Source of the DNA: an uncultured Ruminiclostridium sp.
GTDB lineage: Bacteria; Bacillota; Clostridia; Oscillospirales; Acutalibacteraceae
Direction: 5' to 3'
Assembly: GCA_902490005.1 (NCBI GenBank)
Contig: CABUCM010000034.1
Coordinates: forward strand, 1 to 30,515
DNA length: 30,515 nt
Shown: in pieces, positions 8,704 to 15,804 of the stretch
Numbering within the stretch: the first letter of the stretch is position 1
Layout: each line of letters opens with the position of its first letter
Made by a program: the position numbers and the translations under genes
Notes under the pieces: generated by a model
Seen by the model: the letters and a program-made list of their open reading frames with translations, nothing else
What the model was told of the DNA's origin: nothing
Databases searched by the model: none

Positions 8704-9484
8704 TCGCGGTTCGGTATTCCGACGGACTGATATTATAGTATTTTTTGAAAAGACGGGAGAAATAGAACTGGTCTGAAATCCCAACCCGAGAGGAAATTTC
8801 CCCGATGGAAAGCTCGGTGACCGCCAGCAGCTCCGCCGCCCGGATAATCCGGCGGTGGTTGATGATGTTAATGGGCGTGTCCCCGGTGACCTCCCGGAAA
8901 ATATGGTAAAAATTCGCGGTGGACATAAAGCACAGGCTGGCCAGATCGTTCACCTTGATGTTCTTATACAGATGGTCGTTGATATAGGTCATGGCCGGCA
9001 GGATTTTTTGATAAACGATGGGCTCCATTTTCACCCGGCCCTCTTTGATGAGGTAATTGAGAATGGAGAAGGCGGCGCCGGTGCGCTGGGCCACCTGATA
9101 GATTTCACCGCCGGGATTCCGGATAATGGTTTTCAGCAGGGGAGTCAGCTTTTTGGACTGTTCCTTTGAGAGAACCTTTGGAAACTCGATGAACTCGCCG
9201 ATATCCAGGTTGCCATCCAGCTTGCAGTCGATATACACGAAACGGAACCGCATGTTGCCGGTTTTGGGATTGGGAATGTGGTAAATTCTCTGCTCCGCGT
9301 GAGGCGGGGTGATGAAGATGCCGCCCTCCTCGGTTTCCTCAAAGGGATTGCCGTCGATAGAGAACCGGTAGGTGCCCTCATAGGCCTGGGCCACGGCGAA
9401 ATAGGGGAGCGTTTTCTGATGATACAGATCGTCTTTCCGGGCGTACAGGTCGTTGAAATTGATGCATTCCAAGGTCAGGTTCAT
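8690..9484 (-). CDS. AraC-family transcriptional regulator
   Basis: This 264-residue protein has an N-terminal cupin-like sugar-sensing region (about 1-150; GIFITPPHAEQRIYHI is typical). Two C-terminal helix-turn-helix motifs follow: IKVNDLASLCFMSTANFYHIF and LSIGEISSRVGISDQFYFSRLF, with the closing FKKYYNISPSEYR signature. It lies between the surface GH127 gene and the rightward scaffold/glycosidase operon, divergent from the latter by about 120 bases. The natural reading is a local activator that senses the imported sugar. Its own promoter (9536-9564) overlaps a 15-bp palindrome, so autoregulation and shared control with the divergent operon are plausible. AGGGGGG precedes the ATG. Confidence 0.92.
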   Translation of the reverse strand: MNLTLECINFNDLYARKDDLYHQKTLPYFAVAQAYEGTYRFSIDGNPFEETEEGGIFITPPHAEQRIYHIPNPKTGNMRFRFVYIDCKLDGNLDIGEFIEFPKVLSKEQSKKLTPLLKTIIRNPGGEIYQVAQRTGAAFSILNYLIKEGRVKMEPIVYQKILPAMTYINDHLYKNIKVNDLASLCFMSTANFYHIFREVTGDTPINIINHRRIIRAAELLAVTELSIGEISSRVGISDQFYFSRLFKKYYNISPSEYRTAIKMW

Positions 9485-9535
9485 CTAAGTTCCCCCCTTT
9501 TCCCACATAAGACGTTTTCTGCTTTTTGCAGTAAA

Positions 9536-9564
9536 AGTATACCATACAAATAAAAAGTTGGCAA
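9536..9564 (-). promoter_or_regulatory. Sigma-A promoter of the araC-type gene
   Basis: On the minus strand TTGCCA (9559-9564) and TATACT (9536-9541) are 17 bases apart, a near-consensus sigma-A promoter. The -35 box lies within the palindrome at 9558-9572. Confidence 0.7.
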
Positions 9565-9572
9565 ATTGCCAA
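9558..9572. promoter_or_regulatory. Palindromic operator TTGGCAA-A-TTGCCAA in the divergent promoter region
   Basis: This is a perfect 7+7 inverted repeat around one base. It contains the araC -35 box on the minus strand. On the plus strand it offers a TTGGCA -35 box for the scaffold operon, with a weak TAGAAA -10 box 18 bases on. A protein bound here could control both directions. An 11-base piece of its flank (GGCTTTGGCAA in reverse) recurs at 5520-5530 upstream of the GH127 lipoprotein gene. Confidence 0.55.
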
Positions 9573-9601
9573 AGCCAGTTTTAGAAATGGAGTTGAACGG
9601 T

Positions 9602-11119
9602 GTGAATATGAAAAAAGCGCCAACCGCCGCCCTTTGCCTGGGGCTTTCCCTTTTACTGTCCGCCGCGGGCTGCCAGGGGCAGCAGGGCCGGCTGCCGGAA
9701 AGCGGGCCCTCGTCCGGGGAGAGCTCCTCCCAGGCCGCCAGCGTGGATGAAAACGAGGGCAAGAAGCTGGCGGTCCGGTTTGAGGCGGGGGAAAACGGCG
9801 GCTTTGTCACGGACGAAACCACTACCGAATATCCAGTGGGATGCGACGGCTTTTCCTACGAGGACCAGGGCGACCAAACCATGGAGGTGGCCTTCCAAAC
9901 GGATTTTTCCGGCAATATTTTAGCCACCTACGCCGGGAACATCGACAATCCGGGGGATATGCTGGCCTTTGACAAAATCCAGGCGCCCCGGGAAGGAAAG
10001 TATAAGCTTTCCATTCATTACACCTGTGACAGCATTGGCAATACCCACTCCCTTTATGTGAACGGGGAAAAACAGCAAACGGTGGTTTACCCAACCACCG
10101 GCATGTGGAACGCCTTTCCCGACGACGCTTTTGTGACGGTCACGGTGTTTTTAAAGGAGGGGGAAAACGCTATCCGGCTGGGGAAAGGGGAGGACGACAT
10201 CGGTTACGCCCAGATCGCGGGCCTGATTTTAAAGGATCAAACCGTTACCAAAGAGCCCCTGGAGGAAACCGTGGTTTATAAATACCGGGTGAAGGAGGTG
10301 CCTGTCCCGGAAGGGGACGCGGACTATTGCTTTGTCAAATGGGTAAAGAACGGCGGCGAGGAAACCGTGGACCCCGCCAATGAGGTTATCACCGAGGATA
10401 CCGTGTTTACCGCCGTATTCGCCCAGGACGCGGACAACAACGGGGTGCCGGACCAGCAGGAGGCTTCCTATACCGTAACCTATCAAACCGACGGCAACGG
10501 AACGCTGACCCGGGGAGAACCCGCGGTTTATCCGGTGGAAAACGCGGTAATTACCTCTGATTTCGAAAATATCGGCGCCGGCGTTTATTATTGTGAGCAG
10601 GAGGATTTCCAAAAATACGGCTATGTTTACAATATCGACGCCCCCAACGATAAAATTGAATTCCAGAACGTGACGGTGCCGGCGGACGGGGAATACCGTC
10701 TGGTGATCCCGTACTGCTCCAACTCCAATATGTCCAATACGCTGACGTTGATGGCTAACGGGCAGGTCCAGGGCAAGCTGGCCCTCGGCACCACCGGCGC
10801 CTGGAGCGTCTTCTCCAAGGAAAACGTGCTGGAAACCAAGGTGGCCCTGAAGGCCGGCGATAACACCATCGCCATTATGAGAAGCGAGGATGACACCGGC
10901 GCCTGTATGGTGGCGGATTTGAGCCTTTACGTGGACCGGGAGGCGGAGAGCTTTACCGAACAGGTGAAAAGCGGGGAACGGCCGGAAAACATACCGGAGC
11001 CGGTCCCGGCGGAGGGCTGGCGCTTCCAACAGTGGGAGGCGGCCGACGGCCAGCGGGCCAACCCGGACCGGGAGGCCGTGAGCGGGGATGTGACCTACAC
11101 CGCGACCTTCCGGCAATAA
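9602..11119 (+). CDS. Surface lipoprotein with two nested CBM/InlB-like units, non-catalytic
   Basis: This protein of about 505 residues has no catalytic domain. The GTG at 9602 is preferred (GGAG 9 bases upstream); an ATG two codons later is the alternative. The signal peptide ends in LSAAGC, a good lipobox, followed by a Ser/Gly linker. Two repeats follow (about 9767-10426 and 10468-11116). Each opens with a strand such as VRFEAGENG or VTYQTDGNG, continues with a CBM6/35-like domain (GKYKLSIHYT, SLYVNGEKQ, LKEGENAIRLGK), and closes with an InlB-like segment (FVKWVKNGG...ITEDTVFTAVF). They are joined by a calcium-loop-like DADNNGVPDQQE. It probably binds glycan at the cell surface, perhaps with the next gene product. 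Which sugar it binds is not visible. Confidence 0.8.
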   Translation: MNMKKAPTAALCLGLSLLLSAAGCQGQQGRLPESGPSSGESSSQAASVDENEGKKLAVRFEAGENGGFVTDETTTEYPVGCDGFSYEDQGDQTMEVAFQTDFSGNILATYAGNIDNPGDMLAFDKIQAPREGKYKLSIHYTCDSIGNTHSLYVNGEKQQTVVYPTTGMWNAFPDDAFVTVTVFLKEGENAIRLGKGEDDIGYAQIAGLILKDQTVTKEPLEETVVYKYRVKEVPVPEGDADYCFVKWVKNGGEETVDPANEVITEDTVFTAVFAQDADNNGVPDQQEASYTVTYQTDGNGTLTRGEPAVYPVENAVITSDFENIGAGVYYCEQEDFQKYGYVYNIDAPNDKIEFQNVTVPADGEYRLVIPYCSNSNMSNTLTLMANGQVQGKLALGTTGAWSVFSKENVLETKVALKAGDNTIAIMRSEDDTGACMVADLSLYVDREAESFTEQVKSGERPENIPEPVPAEGWRFQQWEAADGQRANPDREAVSGDVTYTATFRQ

Positions 11120-11180
11120 AGGAAACCGGCATTGACCGTATAAAGTGACCAGAAAAACGCGGAAGAAAAGGGGGATTTTT

Positions 11181-14100
11181 TTGAACAGAAAAAAATGGAT
11201 CGCAATCGCGGCGGCCTGCGTGCTGGTGATCGGCACCTGCACGGCTGTGTTCTTCGGCTTTTGGAACCGGCCCCAGGAAAAGGAGCCTGACGTCAGCGCC
11301 GGCACCCAGCCCCAGGAAAGCGGCGGCAAGGACAGCTGTCGGGTGGCTTTCGAGGCCGGCGAGCACGGAACCGTCCTGAAGGAGGACGGGGATGTCTACG
11401 AGATTTTATCCGAGAATTTCAGCTATGAGGATACCGGGACTTTGGATATGGGGATCACCGGCGTCCAGGGGGAGGACGGCTCCCTGAAATTCAGCTATCT
11501 TGGCAATATCAACGACAACGGCGACAAGTTTACCTACAGCGGCGTGACGGTCCCCAAGGACGGCGAGTACCAGCTAAAGCTGCTTTATACCTCCGCTAAC
11601 GAGGGCGCCAACAGCCACAGCGTTTATGTGAACGGAGAGCGGCAGAAGGTGATTCAATACGCTCCCACAGGCACCTGGGACAATTTGACCGGCGGCGCGG
11701 AGGCTGCTGTCACCGTAGGCCTGAAGAAGGGCGAAAACACCATTTCCTTTGTCAGGGAGACGGGAAACCAGGGCTACGCCCAGGTGGGCAGGCTGACCCT
11801 GGTTACCCAGACCTATGAAACGGATGAAACCGTGAAAGCCGGGGAAAGCCCCAAGACGGTACCCGCGGCCCAGGGAGATGCGGGCTACTGCTTTGCCGGC
11901 TGGAAAGGCCCGGACGGTAACATCATCGACCCGCTGAAAACGAAAATCACCGGGGATACCGTGTTTACCGCCGCCTTCGCGCCGGACCAGGACGGCAATG
12001 GCGTTCCCGACGACGAGGACAGCACGGTGCAGATCACCTATACCGCCGGCGAAAACGGCAGCCTATTCCGGGAAGAGCCCGCCGGCACGACGGTTTACCC
12101 GGTGACCGGCGGAGAACCCACCTATGGTACGGATTCCGCCATGGACCGGTATGAATTCTGGCAGGAATTTGAAGGAAAGGGCTACGGTGTGGCGTTCAAT
12201 CTGGATAAAATCGGAGACGGCGTGGCCTTTCATGTCCAGGCGGATACGGACGGTGCGTTTGAGCTGTCCTTGCCGTACTCGTCTGAGATCGCCTGCTCCA
12301 CCCACACGGTAAAGGTAAACGGCGAATACGCCGGCAAGCTGGTTTATACCGGCTTTGGGAAATGGGGCGAGTTTTCCACCGGCCACACCGCTTGGCTTTC
12401 TGTGAACCTGAAGCGGGGCGGCAACGTGATTTGGATCGGTAAAACCGGCAGCGACGCCGGCGCGGCCATGATATCCGATTTGACGGTATCCTCCTGCGCG
12501 GGAACCAACCGGCTGACCGAACGGGTGAAAAAAGGGGAGAAGCCCTCTCAGGTCCCCCTGGCCCAGGCGGCTCTGGGATACCAGTTCGCCGGATGGCGTC
12601 TGCAGGGCGCGGGAGAATATTTGTCCCCGGACAGCCGCGCGGCCACCGGACACATGGCCTATGAGGCGGTGTTCAGCGAGGATCCCTCCTATCAGGCGCC
12701 GGCGAATCCCAGCGGCGGCGGGGAAACCGACGGCCAGGGAACCGCTTATTATTCCGACCCCAACGTTTACGCCACCTTCTCCGCGTCCGAGGGCGGCAAG
12801 GTGTATAACCTGCCAATGAGCGCCCTGGAAAACGTGGGCAGCTCCACCATCACCTATTGGGAAGACGATACCGCCATGTATAAAAGCGGGATCCAGTCGG
12901 TGGACGACAGCCCGGAAAGCGCGGACAAAGCGGAAAAAGGCTATTACGACGGCCAGTCCAGGGCGGGAGAGGGCTACGGCTTTGAGACCTTCTACGCCTA
13001 CAACCTGAACGACCCGGGAGATTCGGTGAATTACGCTGGGTTTACCGCTCCGGCCGACGGCTGGTACCGGTTTAGGTCCTACTATTCCAGCACCTTCACC
13101 CAGAGCACCCACTCCCTGTTTGTGGACGGGAAGAAAGCCGGCACATTTGTGTATCAGGGCTCATCCGGCGCCTGGGGCGTGTTCTCCCACAGCCATTACG
13201 CGGATTGCATGGTCTACCTTACCAAGGGCAGCCATTCCATAGCCCTGGGCCGCACCCAGGACGACGTGGCCTATGCGATGCCAAGCGACCTTTATATCGC
13301 CGTGCGGTTCGGCGGCCAGAGCATCACCGTGCCGGTGGCGCCTGGCACCGCCGTCAAGGCGGTGCCCTCCGCCCAGGCGGACAGCGGCTATCAGTTCAAG
13401 GGGTGGCAGGATCAGAACGGGCGGACAGTGAACTCGGCCTCTCAGGCCATTTCCCAGAACACGGCCTTTACCGCCGTGTTTGAGAAGGACCAGCATTATG
13501 AACCGCCTGTGGAGGAAGAAACGGCCCGCCGGGTCACGTTCCAGGCCGGCGCCAACGGCAAGGTGTATAACCTGCCCCAAAGCGCCCTGGAAAACGCGGA
13601 CGCCTCCTCGGTAACCTATTACGATAACGGCAACGCCATGTTTAAAGCGCCTATTCTCTCCGTCACGGATCAGAATATCAGTGAGGACAAGGCGGGCAGG
13701 GGCTATTACGACGGCCCGACCGAGGCGGTCTCCGGCTATGGGTTTGAGACGTTCTACGCCTACAACCTGGATGATCCGGGAGACACAGTGGATTACGGCG
13801 TGTTCAACGCACCGGCGGACGGCTATTACAGCCTGCGGCTGTATTATGCCAGCACCTTTGAGAAAAGCTCCCACACCGTCAGTGTGAACGGCAATTCAGC
13901 GGGCCGGTTTGTATACCAGGGCTCCTCTGGCAAATGGGGGGCGTTCTCCCACAGCTATTACGCGGACTGCGTCCTTTACTTAAGCAAGGGGGAGAACCGG
14001 ATTACCCTGAACCGGGGCGAAGATGACACAGGCTACGCCATGGTCAGCGACCTTTACGTGTCCGTCCGGTACGGCGACGATACCCTGAGCATTCCGGTGG

Positions 14101-15731
14101 AGCAGGGCGGCGCCCTGAAGGGAACGCCCGCGGTAGAAGCCAACGCCTGCTGGATATTCACCGGCTGGCTGGACAGCCAGGGGAACGCGGTAGATCCCGC
14201 GGCGGTAAAAATCACCGAGGATACCGTGTTCACGGCGGCCTATCAGGAGGACCTGAACGGCAACGGCGTGCCGGACAGCCAGGAGGACCTGGTGGAAATC
14301 CGCTATGAAGCGGGAAGCGGTGGGATTTTGAACCAGCGGTACAAAATCGCCGCGGTGCAGAAAGGCCCGGGTTCCACCTTGGGCGTGTATGAGGACGGCG
14401 ACTGGAAGCACGCCTATAACCTGGATGTGACCGGCGACGGCGTATCCTATTATGTGGTGGCCCCTGAAGCCGGCACCTACACAGTGAAGGTGCGCTACGC
14501 CTGCGGGGCGGATCAGCCCACGACCATGAGCGTGTGGGCCGGCGGCGTGCTCCAGGGCAAGCTGCAGCTTAACAATTACCAGGACGGCTGGAATTTCAAC
14601 ACGGAAAGGTACGCTGAAATGACGGTTGCCCTTCACAAGGGAATGAACGTGGTTACCGTAGGCAGAGAGGAAGACGACGGCGCGGCCATGCTTTCCGATC
14701 TGTACCTGGTCGCCGGTACGGCGGCGGAATATGTAGCCAGCGGCGAAACGGCGAAAAATGTGCCCCAGGCCGTTGGAAACCCAGGCGCGGCGTTCAGCGG
14801 CTGGGAGGACGCGGCCCAGGGAGTGATAAACCCCTGGGAGGTCGCGGTAACCCAGAATACGGTTTACACGGCGGTTTATAAGACGGACACAAACCACAAC
14901 GGCGTTCCTGATGAAGAGGAACGGAAGGTAACCTATCAGCTGAAGCCGGAGGACGCGGCCAACGGCGCGGCGCTTAACGGGGCGGCGGAGGAATGGGTTC
15001 GTTTGGGAGAATCTCCGGCAAGCGTACCGGTTCCCACCATGTCGGGCCGCCTGTTCGAGGGCTGGATGGACGCCCAGGGAGGACCGGTAAACCCGGCGGA
15101 GGCTGTGATACAGGACGATACGGTTTACACGGCGGTATTCTCCGATTCCGTTACCGTGACATACCAGGCCCAGGGAAGCGGCAGGCTGGCGGTCGCCACC
15201 CTAAGCCCCGCTTCCGTCCAGGATGTAGGCAATATGACCGCCGGGCGCTGGGAAATCGGCGACGGCTGGTGGAAGGTGGCAAACCTGGATGATATAGGAG
15301 ACTGCGCGGTATACGAGATCCAAGCGCCATCCGCCGGGGACTACACGCTGAAGGTGCGGTACAGCACCGGCAACGCGAATGCCAGCCACAGCGTTTGGGT
15401 GAACGATGGTTACGCGGGCTCCATGCTGTATGCGGACGCTAACGGCTGGGACGCCTGGTCCGATCCTAAATACGCGGAGCTTCAGGTCACCCTGAAGGAA
15501 GGGCAGAATGTGGTGAAAATCGGCCGGGGCGGCGAATACGACGGTTACGCCCAGCTGGCGGAAATCTGCGTGCTGGCTTCCTCCTACACCGAAAAGGTCC
15601 ATGTGGGAGACGCTCCCGCCTGGGTTCCCACGCCAATAGCCGGCGGCGACGCATCCTTTAACGGCTGGGACCAGCAGCCGGGAGCGGCGGTGGTCAGGGA
15701 TACGGTTTACACGGCAAAGTTCAGCGAATAG
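11181..15731 (+). CDS. Large membrane-anchored surface protein with seven InlB-like repeats, six carrying inserted CBM-like domains
   Basis: This 1516-residue protein starts at TTG 11181 (AGGGGGA 5 bases upstream). A single hydrophobic segment (WIAIAAACVLVIGTCTAVFF) near the N-terminus acts as a membrane anchor or uncleaved signal. Seven extracellular units follow at about 11337-11980, 12023-12680, 12763-13485, 13523-14248, 14289-14882, 14923-15145 and 15150-15731. All except the sixth hold a CBM6/35-like domain, with signatures such as HSVYVNGE, LKKGENTISFV and GYAQVG. Each unit ends in a GY-F-GW...DTVFTAAF InlB-like segment. Calcium-loop-like linkers occur after units 1, 4 and 5. There is no enzyme domain, no LPXTG motif and no dockerin. 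It is probably a long multivalent glycan-binding stalk. Confidence 0.8.
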   Translation: MNRKKWIAIAAACVLVIGTCTAVFFGFWNRPQEKEPDVSAGTQPQESGGKDSCRVAFEAGEHGTVLKEDGDVYEILSENFSYEDTGTLDMGITGVQGEDGSLKFSYLGNINDNGDKFTYSGVTVPKDGEYQLKLLYTSANEGANSHSVYVNGERQKVIQYAPTGTWDNLTGGAEAAVTVGLKKGENTISFVRETGNQGYAQVGRLTLVTQTYETDETVKAGESPKTVPAAQGDAGYCFAGWKGPDGNIIDPLKTKITGDTVFTAAFAPDQDGNGVPDDEDSTVQITYTAGENGSLFREEPAGTTVYPVTGGEPTYGTDSAMDRYEFWQEFEGKGYGVAFNLDKIGDGVAFHVQADTDGAFELSLPYSSEIACSTHTVKVNGEYAGKLVYTGFGKWGEFSTGHTAWLSVNLKRGGNVIWIGKTGSDAGAAMISDLTVSSCAGTNRLTERVKKGEKPSQVPLAQAALGYQFAGWRLQGAGEYLSPDSRAATGHMAYEAVFSEDPSYQAPANPSGGGETDGQGTAYYSDPNVYATFSASEGGKVYNLPMSALENVGSSTITYWEDDTAMYKSGIQSVDDSPESADKAEKGYYDGQSRAGEGYGFETFYAYNLNDPGDSVNYAGFTAPADGWYRFRSYYSSTFTQSTHSLFVDGKKAGTFVYQGSSGAWGVFSHSHYADCMVYLTKGSHSIALGRTQDDVAYAMPSDLYIAVRFGGQSITVPVAPGTAVKAVPSAQADSGYQFKGWQDQNGRTVNSASQAISQNTAFTAVFEKDQHYEPPVEEETARRVTFQAGANGKVYNLPQSALENADASSVTYYDNGNAMFKAPILSVTDQNISEDKAGRGYYDGPTEAVSGYGFETFYAYNLDDPGDTVDYGVFNAPADGYYSLRLYYASTFEKSSHTVSVNGNSAGRFVYQGSSGKWGAFSHSYYADCVLYLSKGENRITLNRGEDDTGYAMVSDLYVSVRYGDDTLSIPVEQGGALKGTPAVEANACWIFTGWLDSQGNAVDPAAVKITEDTVFTAAYQEDLNGNGVPDSQEDLVEIRYEAGSGGILNQRYKIAAVQKGPGSTLGVYEDGDWKHAYNLDVTGDGVSYYVVAPEAGTYTVKVRYACGADQPTTMSVWAGGVLQGKLQLNNYQDGWNFNTERYAEMTVALHKGMNVVTVGREEDDGAAMLSDLYLVAGTAAEYVASGETAKNVPQAVGNPGAAFSGWEDAAQGVINPWEVAVTQNTVYTAVYKTDTNHNGVPDEEERKVTYQLKPEDAANGAALNGAAEEWVRLGESPASVPVPTMSGRLFEGWMDAQGGPVNPAEAVIQDDTVYTAVFSDSVTVTYQAQGSGRLAVATLSPASVQDVGNMTAGRWEIGDGWWKVANLDDIGDCAVYEIQAPSAGDYTLKVRYSTGNANASHSVWVNDGYAGSMLYADANGWDAWSDPKYAELQVTLKEGQNVVKIGRGGEYDGYAQLAEICVLASSYTEKVHVGDAPAWVPTPIAGGDASFNGWDQQPGAAVVRDTVYTAKFSE
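12763..14248 (+). repeat. Internal tandem duplication: units 3 and 4 of the large surface protein
   Basis: Units 3 and 4 are much closer to each other than to the other units and stay in register with a 762-base (254-residue) period. Examples are GGCAAGGTGTATAACCTGCC at 12795 and 13557, and the FETFYAYNL codons near 12981 and 13743. Both have an extra N-terminal section (VYNLPMSALEN / VYNLPQSALEN, then KGYYDG/RGYYDG) absent from the other units. This indicates a recent duplication. Confidence 0.8.
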
Positions 15732-15748
15732 AATACAGAGGCTTTTCA

Positions 15749-15776
15749 CCCGGGGTGCTTTTTTAAGCGCCCCGGG
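15749..15776. other. Intercistronic stem-loop between scaffold and GH2 genes
   Basis: CCCGGGGTGC and GCGCCCCGGG form a 10-bp stem with one G-U pair around a TTTTTTAA loop. No T-run follows the stem on the plus strand, so it is more likely an attenuating or mRNA-stabilising hairpin within the operon than a full terminator. Confidence 0.5.
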
Positions 15777-15804
15777 CCAAACAATCTAAAAGGATGGAAA
15801 TTTT

